Source of the DNA: Monosporascus cannonballus
Taxonomy: Eukaryota > Ascomycota > Sordariomycetes > Xylariales
Assembly (NCBI GenBank): GCA_004154925.1
Contig: QJNS01000242.1
Span: forward strand, 52,214 to 116,213
Direction: 5' to 3'
Length of the DNA: 64,000 bases
A model generated the notes under the pieces. It had not been told where the DNA came from, did no database searches, and was given only the letters and a program-made list of their open reading frames with translations. The translations under genes and the position numbers were made by a program. Every line of letters starts with the position of its first letter. The first letter of the stretch is position 1. This document shows positions 1 through 14,124 of the stretch, in pieces.

Positions 1-3000
1 ATAATAATCACTATAAATTCATTATTTGAAATACCGTAATTAAATTTATCTTTTTTTAACTTCTACGAAAAAAATATAATAGGATATAATTTGCCTTAAT
101 TATTTCGCTATCCGATTACTATACCTAATACGTAATCCGAAATATCGGTTTTTAGCTTAACGGGGCGATTTAAATCGTAAATAATTAATATTAGCTCGCT
201 AATAATTATATCTTTAATATCTCGAAATACCTTTTCTGTATTTAACATCCATTTAAAGTCTTTTTTTCGTAACATTTATTTAAAATATAACGATTCTGCT
301 AAAATTTTAAATAAATTTCCTATAGTAATTGGCGAATCCGAAGAATGCCTATATTTCCTTAACCGTTGTTAACGTTTGCCATTTCGTAACTGTAACAATT
401 TTTTTAGGGTTTATCCTAATATATCCTAGGATAATAATATATCCCAGATATTCCATTTCCTGCTTATGGAACTAATTTTTTTTTGCATTAATAAATAATC
501 TTACGTCCTATAAAACTTAAAAACCTTATAAATATATTTTGCGTATGTTTTTTTTATTTTTTTAAAAAATAAGGATATTATCGAGATAATATACGACAAA
601 AATATCGAGATATTTTCGTAGCATATAATTTACTATTCGTTAGAAAATTACTGGTACGTTCGTAAATCTTATTAATATAATTAAATACTTAAATAATCCG
701 TATTTCGTTTTAAAGGTTATTTTTTATTCGTATCCTTTTTTAATTCTGATAAAGTTATATTTATCTTTATAATTAAATATTATAAATTACTTAGCTCCAT
801 AAAATTAATCTTTTATTTCCGTAATTAAGGGTAATAATATTCGATTTTTAACCGTAATATCATTTAGTTATCGGTAATTAATTATAAATCGTAATATTTT
901 ATTTTTCTTAAATACGAAAAATATCGGGTAACCTGTTAATAATTTCGAAAATTAAATCGATCCTTTTTGTAACCGATTTTTTAGGTATTTTCTGAAAATA
1001 CGTAATTCGTTTCCGTTAAAAGTATAAATAAAATAAAATTTCGTCGAAAATCTTTTTTTAAAAATTATCTTGTAATTTTATTCGCTATATTTTAATAATT
1101 TCGTATTAAACTCCTTTCTGAAAAATTACCTATATTTATTATATTATAATAATATCTTAGTTAGATATTTTAGCTTTTAAAGTTATTATTCTTATTATTT
1201 TAAATCGTTATTTAATTACCTTAATTTTGCTTTAATAATAATAACGATACGTTGTATTTTTTTAATGCTTATTTTCTTTTTTAAATTTTATCCTTTTAGG
1301 TAATAAGGTTTTTATTGCATCTTTATGCTTATATTCGTCGGTATTATCAATTAAATATTAAGATCTTAATTTTTCTTTTTTTTGTTTATTAACAAAAAAT
1401 AAAACGAACTTTACCTAGCCAGTTTTACCGTTAATCAAAATTCCGTATTAACGTATCCATAATAATTCTAAAATTATATTGTAATTTTTAAGTAAAACGA
1501 TATCGAAATTAACTGTTTAATAGTATCTTTAAACAAAAATCCGAGATAATTAATTTCGCATATTATTTTTCTGTTATCGTAAGCAAATTCCTACCTTTTC
1601 GCATTCGTCGTTTTATAAAGTTCTAACTTATATTTCCATAATAATCTAAGTTTATTAACTATATTTAATACAATATAATTTCCGCCTAAAGCTCCGCAAT
1701 CCATTATTACGATATATTAATACGTTTTAATTCGTATATCTAAAGTAATAAGATTATGAATGTTTTTTATTATCGCGTTTAAAACTTTTCGTAAAATCTT
1801 TTTTTAATTTTTCTCAATGTTGTTATCCTACGGCTTTTTTATAGGTAACCTTTTTCTTTTAATTTCTATTCGAATTTATCGAATTTTGCTTATATTTTTT
1901 TCTTTAACGCATTAAGTTGTTAAATTCGTCGTTATTGCCGATATATTAGTTTTTCGAATTATATTAGTTATTTTTAACTTTATTGCAATTTCTTTCCTTA
2001 TCGAATAAATTATTTTTCATGTTTACGATTATATCTTATTATACGTGGTTTTAATTATTATTTTAAAGGTTTCTTGTAAATTAACGTATTTCTTCTTTAA
2101 TAACTTTTTTTAAGGATTTATAATAAATACTAACTGAAAATAAAAATCCGTAATAATTTTCTGGTAGTACTTTTTTAACGAACGTTAAATTAACTCCTTT
2201 TCTGTTTAATAATTATATTATTTATAATAACAAAAGGGCTTTTCTTAGGGGCATTATTTTTTTCGAACCAGTTTTCTTTTTCGGCCAGTCACTAGATATT
2301 TTCTGGAATTATGGGTCGAAAATATCGATACCATTATTTATTATTCTTATTATTTCTGGTACGGTTTAAAAAATGGAATTCTTTATAATACATCCGAATA
2401 ATTCGTTTATCAATATACTATTTTCATTTTTCGTAATCGAGATATTCTCGTCGTCGATAATATATAGCATACATTTTACCGTATCGATTATGGGTTCCGG
2501 GACAGAATTTTGTATTTAATCTTAATATTCGCATAATTATCCTTATAATATTTCTTATTATGTTCGCAATATTTGTTAAACCAGCTTTCTGGCATTTCGT
2601 ATTCCTTTTTGGACTTTTTGCTATAAGGGACCTGGCATATATTTAAGCTAAATTATGTTAATAAATTTACCTCCATTTTTTTTAATTCTTTTTAGATTAT
2701 CCCTCAGATACTGGCTTCCAGTTATCTTAACGGGACTTCTTAAATACCTTATACCATAATACCTTATATCTTATTTTATTGCAATTATAATACTTAATTT
2801 AACTTTAATCTTTTTTATAAATAACTCCTAATTCCATAAATCCTGGTTTCGTACCATAAGAAATATTACTATATCGAAAAATATTAACATTAATTATATA
2901 TCGGGGTTTGTTATCATTTTTTCCTTTAATATCTCTAATACGTTATACGTATTATCGATCGTTAATCTTAACTACTATAACGATATAATCTAACAAATAA

Positions 3001-4220
3001 TTAGCCCGATCGAACTTAAAAAACTCCTTTTATACTTTTTTTTTCAGGCCGTCGAAAAACTTAGCTATTAATACTTCTTATCTCTAATTCAACTTAGCTG
3101 CTAATTAAATTAACATACTGCCGTAACTGGATATTAATCCTTTTTGTCGTAATTACTAAATCTACATTTCAGCTTTTATCTTTTCATCTACCATTCCGAA
3201 AACCTTCGTTAATACTTGTTCGAATTATTCGTAATCGCTATAAATTCGCACTACTTCTAGGTTTCGTTTTTCGACTAACAGGATTACGTACTTTCTTATC
3301 GCGGATTCGAACCAAATAACCGCATTTCCGATAAATCGTTTAACTGCAAATTCAATTTATACAGTAAACGTAACAAATCAAATAAGAAAATACCGAAAAT
3401 ATGCTCGGCATTACGTTAAAAACAATTATAACTTAATCGAAATTCCGTTAAAAAATTCTAGTTTAAAAAGCTTAAAAACCTCTCCTAATTCCTTAGTAAA
3501 ATTCAGCTAAATAACCTGGCTTACTCGAAACGGCTTCCCGATCTCGGAAGCTTTTCCTTTTTTCTTAAATTTTTTATAAGCGGCTTAAAAAAACGTCATA
3601 AAATCATTATTATTTTTCTTAAGCTAAATAATACGTTCATTCATAACATTCAGGCGTCGAAGAACTTTTTCGCGAAAAAGGCAAACTTTTCCTTTTCCTT
3701 TTTGGATTCCATTCCAATATCCGGATAATTAAGAACTTAATAAATAAGCTATTCGGGCTACTTGTTAATAAATATAATATTAATCAATATTATTTAAAGT
3801 CTAACGGTACTATTAAATAAAAACTTATAACGTATAACAAATTTAAGGTTTAACCAACTATTAAACCTTAATCGTACGGATTTATATTAACAAAAGTATC
3901 GTAAAAATCTAAACAATAAATATAATAATCGTATTACGTCTCGTAATATTAAAAATACCTTAAATAACAATATTATATTATAAGCTAAAACTATTTAGAT
4001 TATAGGAATAACGAATATATATATCTTATTTTTGCTTATTAGCTTATTACCAACGAATTAATAATCCGATTTACTGGCATATTACTAGTAAGTTAGTGAT
4101 CCGGCTTACTGGTTTACCACCAATGAGTTGGTAATTCATCACGTAACCTGCCTTACCGCGCAATTATGGTTGGGTTATAACAGACCGTTTCTGGAAACCG
4201 TGGCTTGTTAGGTTATAACA
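1..4220 (-). mobile_element. Gypsy-1 copy L, 5' part, RIP-degraded
   Basis: Ty3/Gypsy retrotransposon read on the minus strand; its 3' half lies beyond the left edge. The reverse complement of about 565-625 reads LRKYLDIFVVYYLDNILIF, the reverse transcriptase catalytic box, with the second catalytic Asp changed to Asn. RNase H sequence follows towards position 150, matching the same stretch of the complete copy at 39723-46488 (43606 onwards there). Protease and gag remnants run from about 1650 to 3800 and the 5' LTR closes the element at 3833-4220. All reading frames are closed by stops. The family assignment is firm; the gag and protease limits are approximate. Confidence 0.85.
3833..4220 (-). 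repeat. LTR of Gypsy-1 copy L (5' LTR)
   Basis: It aligns with the other Gypsy-1 LTRs read in the same orientation: a conserved head (GGTTTAACCAACTATTAAACC near 3850), a conserved middle, and a tail ending in TTATAACA. Between about 4045 and 4135 it holds a module not shared with its relatives, with TTACCAAC and GTTGGTAA in inverted orientation and a TTACTAGTAA palindrome. The first bases are heavily mutated, so the left boundary is accurate to a few bases only. Confidence 0.8.
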
Positions 4221-4291
4221 GGGTAAAAGAATTTCATAAATATCGTAATAAAACGTTTGTATTAAATTAAAGACAAAAAAAGGTTATTAAT

Positions 4292-4699
4292 TATTACGAA
4301 AACAATAGTTCTCGTTTTTAAGAGATTTTCTTTAAGGTTTAGCGGTGGTACGTAACGGCTAAAACTTGGCCAATGACTTTGAACCATTTTAAGTAATCTA
4401 AGCAATTTAGGTATTTTGACCAGACTACATAAATTACACAAATTTATAATGTGTTTACTTAAGAAAAAGAAATATATAATAAATATTTTGTATATAAATA
4501 ATATTTATTTAATTTTAGTCTATACTTATTAATTTAATGGTTTAATAAAAATTATCGTTTTGACATAACAAAACAATTCGTGAGCCTTTTTAACGATCAA
4601 ATTATAATATTAATTTTGGATTTATTATTAACTATAAATTAAAATCTAATTTCGAAACTGACTTATATTTGTAAATAAATATATATTAACTTTATTATA
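4292..4699 (+). repeat. 5' LTR of Gypsy-2 copy G
   Basis: It begins TATTACG (TGTTAC with TG changed to TA) and ends TTATTATA. Its reverse complement aligns along its length with the nearly unmutated solo LTR at 32128-32550. The sequence CTAAA at 4359-4363 is the unfilled version of the site where a solo LTR sits in the 3' LTR of the same element. Confidence 0.85.
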
Positions 4700-7600
4700 T
4701 TTTAAACTTTATTTTAAAAAATAATAATTAAAATTTAATTTATTACTTAATTAAATAATAAGTTTTGTTAAATATAATATAAACAATAATATAGAATAAT
4801 ATTTAGAAAATAAATAAAATATTCGATTTTTATTATTTATTAATAAAGGATTAATAATTAAATTAAATAATCTACTATTAATCAAAAGTATATTCCGGTT
4901 AATTAACGATATAGTATTAATTATTACTCGATTTCAAGAAGAATTTTCTTTATTTAAATAATAACCTATTTTTACAAAAAAATATATTATTAAAATATAG
5001 AGATTTAAAATTCAGAAGGTTAAAAAAAGAAAAGAAATGGTGCCAAATAAAAGAGTAAAGAAAAGAAAGTTAACTTTTAATAAAAAACTATATATTCTAA
5101 CAATAAATATCCGAACTTTAACAACGAAAACGTTGAATATCTTTGATAACAAAAACTCTTAACCTTACTATTATTCGGCGTAAATTACTTATATAAAAAT
5201 ATTATTTTGTTTTTAATCATTACGCAATATTAAACTGTAAAAAGTATAAATTAACTTTATGAAAACTTTATACTAAATTTATAAATCTAAAAGGATTTTT
5301 GGTGTAGGCTAGATTTTACTAAAGATTTTATAAAATTCTTTGACGGAAAATTATTAAAAAATAATGATTATTTCGTAATTCTTTGCAGAAATCCTTTATT
5401 ATAATTCGAATCTATTATGGAAAATTATTTCCAAAATTATTTTAACGATTCTTCGGATATAAATAATTATTTTTAGTAAATATCGATATTTTAAGAAAAG
5501 ATTGAAAATATGAGTTAAAAGCTCAAATTAAAAATGTATGCCGTTAAGTAATTCCATTTCTTCTGTTTAACAAGGTAGATACCCGAATATATAATCGGAT
5601 TTAATCGTTTAAAAATAGTTTTAAATTTATTTAAAATATATTATTTTACTTTCATTATAATAATGAACAATTTTAAATTAAGAACAAATTATATATAGAA
5701 GTTAAAAAGCGATTCAATATAAAATATACCGATCAGGTTATTATCGTCGATAAACGTACTTTTAGTAAGTATTTTTTTTTAAAAATAGATCTAATAAATA
5801 AAACAATAACAAGAGATTTAATAACTAAATCAAAAAAAGATAAAAGTAAGCTTTATAAGAAGACGAATACCGTTTCGAAAGAAATTAAAAAATAAGTTTA
5901 ATATAAAATGTTGTAATTATGGCAAAAAAGATATTGTAAAACTGAATATCGTTTTTTAGTTGAAAAGAAATTTTTTAAAATCTTTTTCTTTATTCTAAAA
6001 AAAGCTTAAAGCCGTTGAATAAACAATAAATAATAAGAAAAAATAAGAAAAAAAGGTTAAATTGATTTTTTTAAAACTAAAGTGCATTATTATTACAATT
6101 ATCTAAATCTAGAACAATATCCTAAAATAGAAAATTTATTATATTTGTATAAATTTTAAAATTAAAACTTATAAGCATTATTGGAAATAAATATCGTCTA
6201 GGATAGCTATAAAATTAAAATACCTTTATTATTTCAATATATGAAAATACGAGTTATACGATAAATACGGTTAATTTTAGCTAAATATTAATAATTTTAA
6301 ATTATTACTACTTAAGTCTTCCGAATTTTTAAGATATATAATATATTTGAGAACACTTTTATTATATTTATAAATATTATTATATTATTTAGCTTATTAC
6401 GACGGCGATTATATACTTATTTACGCGCCAAAAAACAATAAGTTTTAACTCGGATGTAACAATAAAACATTGACGGAATTGAAAAATAAATATAAATATA
6501 AATTGTGTTTCGATTGCCAAAATACCTTATGTTTTATTACTTATACTCCAATTTAAAAAAACAGAGCAAAAACGTTATATTACAAAAGTATTTATATTAT
6601 TTTCTGATATTTATATTTAATACGAACCTTTAAATATAAAAACAATTTTGTTGTCGAAACTTTATCTCTTTAATTTTGGAAATCGAAAAATGGGAGCTGA
6701 AGGTTCGAATCAAAAACAACTATTATTTTCGAATACCAGATAAGTAAGAAGAAATGTTACATATATAGGGATAACCATTGCACTAAATATATTATCAAAA
6801 AGTTTCGAAAATAAAAAGGCTTCTTTGTACGCATATTGGGTCAATTAAAAAAGATTAAAGATTTTCGAAATTAAAGTGAGAAAAATTTGTTAATGAAAAG
6901 TTATATATAAAGTAAAAAGAGAAAGACGCAATGGAATTAAACTATTTTAATATAAAAATTAAACGTTTAAAGTTATAATCTATTTAAAAGCCAAAAGCAA
7001 ATGTATTTTTCTGATAGCAATAAGAAAATATAGAGTTCTTTAAGATATATAAATTAAAATTTTATAGATTATTTAAAATAGACGGAAGCTTATTTAAGTA
7101 CGAAAACAAGCAAATATTCTAAAAAGTTAAAGAGTTTCGTATTTATATATAAGGATATTATAAATAATTTTTGCTATATATAACGGATAATTTAAGACCC
7201 GCTGTTATTTTAAAAATATCTTAATTCCGTTTTAATAATGGTGAAATTAATGGGAAAAGTTAAACGCTATATACGAATACTTAAACGGTATTCGAAAAAG
7301 ACTATTAAAGAATTTGGTATATAATTATAGAAATATAAATTTCGAATTAAATTCTTATAATATTATCTAAATATCGCAAATTCAAAAACATTATTTAAAA
7401 ACCGAAACGATTACACGTAATTATTATACGGTTAATTAGATTCTCGAATAGCTTTAAGAAAAAAAATATTATGTTAAATTTTATAAAATCTATTACCTAA
7501 ATTCTGAAAAATTAAAGCGAGTATAGAAAAATATAGATTTAAACTTAAAAAAATATTTAAGGTTTTAAATTTGCAGCAAGTTACTTAATCCTTATAATAC

Positions 7601-7879
7601 TTAAACTTAAAATAGTAAATAAGAAATCGATTAAAATGAAAATATTGTTTATTAAAGTATAATTAATTACAGGTAATTAAATAATAATATTATTAAAAAG
7701 GACACGTTTTCACCGTTAAAAACATGTTAAAAATATAAACAAAATAGAATAATTTACCGTATATAATCTTCGAAACGACTACAATCGTATTTGAAAAGTT
7801 AATTAAAAAAGAGAAAACCGTTTTTAAAATAATATACAGATATTACGAATATAAAGTTATATCTTCGGGATTTATTATT

Positions 7880-8300
7880 ACTCCTGAAAGGCTTTCACGG
7901 TTAATTATAATTACTTTTAGTTTTTCATAAGATCACATTTATATAGTTCGAAAACATATTTATTTATTTCGAAATACTTGAAAAATATAACGAAAAAATT
8001 ACTTAATGATTTTAACCGTTAAAGAACACAAATATACGAATTGATTTAATAAAGAATATATAGCATATTTAAAGTAAAACTTCCTAGGATTTATATTTAT
8101 TTTCGGCAAAATTTAACTTTAAATTTCTAAATTAAAAATAATTAAAAACTGGCTTCTTTTTAAAAAAACAAAAGTTATATATATCTGGTAAGTTTTAAAA
8201 TTTACTGCGTACATAAATAATTTAATTAAAGGATATAGAAATATAATTAAATTATAAATAAAAGGTATTATTAAAAATACGTAAAGGAAAATTCGAACTT
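7880..8300 (+). pseudogene. Degenerate reverse transcriptase/RNase H remnant of copy G
   Basis: Conceptual translation across stops gives a strand resembling the Gypsy post-catalytic region (FENIFIYFEILEKYNEKIT, compare the usual FSENxEEHxxHV). It is followed about 150 bases later by NWLLFKKTKV and KFTAYINNLIKGYRNIIKL, which match the conserved W..P.T..V..FLGF.NYYRRFI.GYS.I stretch that links reverse transcriptase and RNase H. The offset from the LTR (about 3.7 kb) equals that of the same region in copy J. No frame is open. The assignment rests on spacing and spaced residues, not on high identity. Confidence 0.6.
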
Positions 8301-9640
8301 TAAAAACAAAATAGAATATTTAATAAATTAAAACAAAGTGATTAAAATACTAATATTAAAATTACTTAACAGGAATAAAAGAATATGTTTAAAAATCGAC
8401 TCTTTAATTTACGTTTATAGTGTAATTTTTAAATAATAATTTAAAAATAAAACTACTTCTTAATAATTTATTACTCAAAAGAGGTATAAGATATAAAACT
8501 TAAATATTCGAGTTATGATAAGAAATAATAAGTAATTATTAATACTTTTTTAAAAAATAAAAACTTTTTAATATTTATTCCTATCTTAAGAGTTTGATTC
8601 GATTTGTAAAAGAATAAAAACTAAATAAATAATACGAAATAAAAATAATTTTCATTTTTAAATTCAACTTAAATATATATTGTATTAAAAATTATTTAAA
8701 TCTATGTTTTTAATTGTAAAAACAATTATAATTTTAAAGTCGTTTTAAACTTATAAACGTTATAACATAATTAATATAATATCTTTTAATTATATAAGAT
8801 AATAAATATATTAACATTCCAATTATTAATATAATGTCGGAATTCTCATAATATGAAAAAACAAAAAGAAATTCAACAATTAAAAAAAACTCAAAATATA
8901 ATTATTATATTATAGCAAATCTACATTGTTAAAAATTAACATATATAATTGGTTGAAAAGATTTACGAAAATCTATTATATAGTGATTAATAACTTTTCG
9001 AAATTATTTAACGCTTATAAAAATATAAGTGTTTAAAAATACAGAAAATAATTAAATAAGTAATTAAAAATTGTAATATTTGGAATAAAATAAAAGTAAC
9101 TTAATACAAACCGTATAATTTGCTATAATTTATACACATTCTTAATAAAATAGAAAATATCATAACTTAAGATCTTACTATTAACTTATTTCTATTTAAA
9201 AATCCAATTACCGAAGTTAAATACGATAAAATATAGGTAATTATAGACAGACTTATTACTTATAAATGTTTATTAATTTGTTAAAAAATTTGATTGCGAA
9301 GTAATTGCTTTATGTTTTTATTAAATATTATTTCGATAAATATAAAATGTCAAAAAAAGTTATTTCTAATAGAAATAAGTTATTTAGGTTTAGATTTACC
9401 GCTAACTCCTTTTCGAAATAAATTAGTATTGAATTTAAACTTTTAATAACATATTCTTCTTAAAACAACGGATAAATAAAACGATTAGACTAAATGTTAA
9501 AATATTATTTTCGAAATTATATTAATTATTACTAAAATAATTAACTAGAACTTTTACTTCTAGTGTGAATAATTTATAATATATTAATGAAGAACAATAT
9601 AAACGTATTTTTATATATAGCAGTATATGGATGCGATACG

Positions 9641-10065
9641 TATAACGGCGAAGATTTTAACTAACTATTAAACCTAAGTTATACGAGTTTATGTTGGCAG
9701 AAGTATTGTAAGAGTTTGAGCAATAAATATAGTAATTAGTTACGTTTGGTAATATTAAGGGAGTTTAGAATAACAAAATATTATATTACAAGCTGCTTCT
9801 ATTTAAATTATCGAAATAACCAACATATATATACTTTTTACGTTTTTTGTAGTTTTATAACAGCCGTCCGGAATTATATTTCTTAATTAAATATATTTTC
9901 CTTAATTCTTTAAACGCTGGTCGAAATTGTATTACTTAATTAAGTATGTTTCTCTTAGTTTTATAAAACCCGTTTGAAGTTATATTATATAATTTAACCT
10001 ACGTAGACCTTATTTCGGTTGTAAAGCAACTATTTTCAAAACCCGCATTTAGTTCAATCGTAATA
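9641..10065 (-). repeat. 3' LTR of Gypsy-1 copy H
   Basis: It starts TATAACGGCG (TGTGACGG with RIP changes) and ends TCGTAATA. A pyrimidine tract, CGACTTTTTTTTC, follows at 10066-10078; this is the polypurine tract of the minus-strand element. The tail contains two or three imperfect repeats of a GAAATTATATTACTTAATTAA-like unit, seen again in the partner LTR at 24503-24822. Confidence 0.8.
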
Positions 10066-11142
10066 CGACTTTTTTTTCAAAATTGTTTGTCCCGAAATTC
10101 CTTTCTTTAGTAAGACGTTATTTTATTATATGAAAGTATATTTTTAAAATCTATGAGTTACGTGATCGAAAAACCAGGTATTGATATATTTTATTATTAA
10201 CTTATAATTCGAAAATATACCGCGTATATTTTATTCTTATTTAGGTAATAAATATATTATATCGAAAAATATATTTCGCTATAAAAATTCTATTTTAATA
10301 CAACATTATTATAATAATTTGAAAGGTTTTTTGTCGTTATTATAAGAAAATCAATTAAAGAATAAAATGTTTAAAGCGGGAAAACTTTCCGTATATTAAT
10401 ATTTGCGATATATTCGAAACAAGCTAAAGGTTATTTTATATTGTTTAATCAAGATTTTATTTCGTTTAAACCGTTTTCGAACGAAATAAACTTTTTTCGC
10501 AAAAAAGTAATATACAACAATTAACGAAGTGCTTTAATTTTTAGATAAACTAGAAAACTAGAAAAATGTTAAACGTTTAGAAAAAAAAAGCGAAAAGGCT
10601 TAGAAGTTTAATTATTTATTAGCAAGCTTTGCTGGTTTTTTTTCAAGTTTCTTTTTTTAAAATTTCAACAGGGGTTCTTTTTGTTCGATACTGTTATTAA
10701 TAAAAACTTCTTAATAGGCGTTAAATATTTAATAGATTTTTTATAGATTTATAAATATTTTGGAAATCCAGGTAATATTTTTATTTAATTCAGTATTGGG
10801 TAAATATTCTTTTTATCTCGAAATCTCTTTTTATTTTATATATAATTTCGTTTTTTGTTTTTATATTATTCCGTTTCGTTTAAACCTTGATATTAAGTAT
10901 TATTAATTTCAATAAGAAAGGTTTTAAAATATTGGACAGCATTTATTTTTCAGTAGAAAGTTTAATTAGTAATTACCTTTTAGGATTTCCTTAATAAATA
11001 TATATAAACCGATATATTTGAAATCAAATATTCTGTTAATACTTTTGTTAAATTATTCTTTAATGCGAAATAAATTCTTTTTTTAAGAACAATATTTTTT
11101 TAACTCTTTTGAAATATAATATATACTAATTTGGTTATTTAC

Positions 11143-11307
11143 TATAAAGGGCTGCATACGCAGTAGCTAAGAATATGGGCCATAATAGGTCTATTGAGAA
11201 ATCTAGGGAACAGCTAAGAAAATGCGTGGGAACGGCTAGTTATATATATAGGAGCTACGGGATTAACGTTACGCTAATCCCTTTACTAAGGCCTTTGGCC
11301 CGTAACA
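11143..11307. repeat. Left 165-bp terminal repeat of the TRIM
   Basis: It includes the shared words TCTAGGGAACAGCTAAGAAAA and TAGTTATATATATAG. It differs from the right repeat mainly by C/T and G/A changes, the two directions expected from RIP, so the two were probably identical at insertion. Confidence 0.8.
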
Positions 11308-12481
11308 TAACCCCCCCTTTAGATTTAATTCTTATTTTTTCCCGTTACGCGGCAAATGCTTATTCGCAGTACCTTTTTAGGGACTTTATTTTAAGGCAGC
11401 GATATTCGCAAATCGTAATTCGAAAATTTTTCCGACGGGTATGGAAAAATTACGTTACCTATTTTACGCCCGTATATCTTTAGCGCATTACGCATTATAA
11501 GCTTTATATTTTGGCGTTATTTTTTTAAGTTTCTTTTTGTTAATATTTTTAATGTTTCGTAAATATCGAATTTATTTAAATGTTTTAGATTTTATCCAAT
11601 GTTTTTATAATTACTTTTTATTATTTAAATAATAACAGAACTTTGAATATCCTTTTAATATTAATATATTAAATAATGGTTTTTTTAAAATAATTTTTTC
11701 GAAAATATCCCGTTTCGTTATACCTTAAATAATATTTTTCCGTTTATTAACGGTATTTATATTAATAATTAATGATTAATATATTACTTTTTATTTTTTT
11801 ATAATATCGTTTTCCGATTGGAAAATTATTACCCGCGAATACGCCGAAATAAAAACCGTTAAAAACGATATTTCCGAACGGCAAAAAAATTACGTAAATT
11901 TTCTTAAATATTAACTTATTCTTTTCATAATTTAATTATTTTTTTGTTTCGGCGTTAAGGCCCGAAATCAATAAAAACATTTTAACTTTATTCAACTTTT
12001 TGGTTATTCCGGCTTAATAAAAAATATTTTTAAATATAAAAATATATTCGGATGCCATTTAAACGTTATATTAATATAATTTAATTAGGCATTAATTAAT
12101 TGTTTTATTTTTTTATTAAATATCTTTAAGGTAACGGCAATATAATGTAAAAAAATTTAAAAATTCGATTTCTTTAAGGTTTTTTATATATATGGTAAAA
12201 ACGTCGATTTTTAAAGTTAATGGCTACATATTCTCCAAATATAAAAAAATTACATATGATTATCGCCGATCGCCTTTTTATTAATAAATAATTTTTTATT
12301 TATTTTAAACCTTTAGGTATTATAATTTTTACGGCCTTATAATTTGCAAATAATTCGTAAAACCTAACGGTGCGGTTTTTCGATATCCATGGCAAATAAA
12401 TTACGTATAAATAACAGGTACGTAACGTTAACGTATATTTTACGGCGACGGACCGTTCGCGAAAAAGGAGATTTCTTAATA

Positions 12482-12646
12482 TATAAAAAGCTGTATACGT
12501 AGTAACTAAGGATATAAGCCAAAATAAATTTATTAAGAAATCTAGAGAACAGCTAAGAAAATACGTAAGAGCAGCTAGTTATATATATAGAAGCCACGGG
12601 ATTAACGCTACGCTAATTCCTCCACTAGGGCCCTTGCTCCGTGACA
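12482..12646. repeat. Right 165-bp terminal repeat of the TRIM
   Basis: Same length as the left repeat. It ends in CCGTGACA, which keeps the canonical CA terminus, followed at once by the TTTAC duplication. Confidence 0.8.
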
Positions 12647-13708
12647 TTTACGAGTTTTAATTTTAATTTTATATTCTAATATAAATCTGTAAATTGTTCT
12701 AACGTAAGTATTAATACAATATTAATATGTTTATAGTCTATATTTTTGTAAATATTAAATATAAAATTAAAGTTTGCGTTTATTACAGCTATTTTCGTTA
12801 ATTAATAATGAGTTATATTATTTATTAATTATATAGAAAATCATTTTTTAACTTAGCTATTGGATTCATAGTTAATATAATGTTTTCAATACGTTTTTAA
12901 TATTTAATTTAATTATTTTATTTATTTGTTCATTTAAAACATAAATACGTTAAATATTTTGTAATTGAAATCGATTTATTTTATATATTTATGGTAAAGT
13001 TTATAAATAAATTTGGTTTTTTATCGAACATAAATTTATATAGTAATCTACATATATTAAAAATACTTTTAAATTAGATATATATTAGTTATTCGATATT
13101 AATATTTTTTCATCAGATAAAAAATAAGAAGCCTTAAAAAATATCGACAATTACGACAAGGTTATCGTAGTATATTTTTATTATTAGATTTTTAAATAAA
13201 GGGAATTTAGTAATAAAATATATAATAATTGTAATTTTCTATATACGTTAACTTTTTACACTTTAATTTTATTATAAGAATAATATCATTATCTTAATTT
13301 TTAAATTATTATTTCTCTTTTCTTTAAAAAAAACGTTAATAGTTATAAATAATTTTGTAATTGACAAATTCATAAATATTTATATAATTAAGATTTATAT
13401 ATATTACATTATATATTTATTTTATATTTGTCTTAAATTTAAAGTTTATTTTTTACTTTAGTTTTTAATAAAGTATTATTAAAAGTTTTAATCTCGGAAT
13501 ATGTATTATATAATATTACTTATATTATCATAATTCTATCTAAAAATACACTTCTTTTAAAAAGATATTCAATATTATTTAATTAATTTGTATTTTTTTG
13601 CCAACGTTTAATTATGTATTTCAAATATTAACTTTATTATTTTTAAAATATTATTCATAAATAGTTATAAAGTTGATATTGATTATCTTTTTATATATTG
13701 TAATAATT

Positions 13709-14124
13709 TGTGACGAATCTGTTGCTTGTCTATCTAAAGGTATAACAAGCAATATTCGAAGTATGTTCTTGATTTGCAGATAATAATAAGGCGAAAAATA
13801 AATTAGAGTTTTATTCATTAAAGAGACTTGCGCTTTTTTCTCTTAATAAAAAATGCCTTTAATTAAAAAATTAGATTAATAACTAAAACGCGAAAACCTA
13901 AGTAGGTATTATTTAAATAAAAATCCTTTTTATTATATATATTCTAATTCTTAAAATAAGTATGTCGTATATTTATGTAATTTATATAATTTGGCTTAGA
14001 TTATTTATATTACTTATAATACTTAAAAGGGCTAAAAGTCTTTAGCCGGAATTTAACCGTTAGATATCCGCATTAAGCTTTATAAAAAAGTTTCCGTAAA
14101 ACGAAAACCTTTATTCTCGTAATA
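13709..14124 (-). repeat. 3' LTR of Gypsy-2 copy J
   Basis: It starts TGTGACGAATCTG, against TGTAACGAACCTG in the little-mutated solo copy at 32128, and ends TTCTCGTAATA. It keeps the common core (TTGATTTGCAG, AAGTAGGT, AGTATGTCGT). Confidence 0.87.

Larger units (their letters stand above)
11143..12646. mobile_element. TRIM-like non-autonomous LTR element
   Basis: Two direct repeats of exactly 165 bp (11143-11307 and 12482-12646) enclose 1174 bp, and the whole unit is flanked by TTTAC at 11138-11142 and 12647-12651. The sequence on either side joins to continue Gypsy-1 copy H (compare 62100-62200 in copy C), so this is a clean insertion. The repeats run from TATAAAGG (TGTAAAGG after RIP) to GTGACA, a TG...CA structure. 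A purine-rich run, GAAAAAGGAG, lies at 12461-12470, shortly before the right repeat. No gag or pol similarity is visible inside. A 102-codon open frame at 11175-11483 starts in the left repeat and has no recognisable domain. Strand is inferred only from the purine tract (plus). Confidence 0.75.

Noticed and set aside
11175..11483. 102-codon open frame on the plus strand
   Set aside because: It starts inside the terminal repeat of the TRIM and runs into its internal part. It shows no domain, and the homologous second repeat copy has a stop within the same reading frame.
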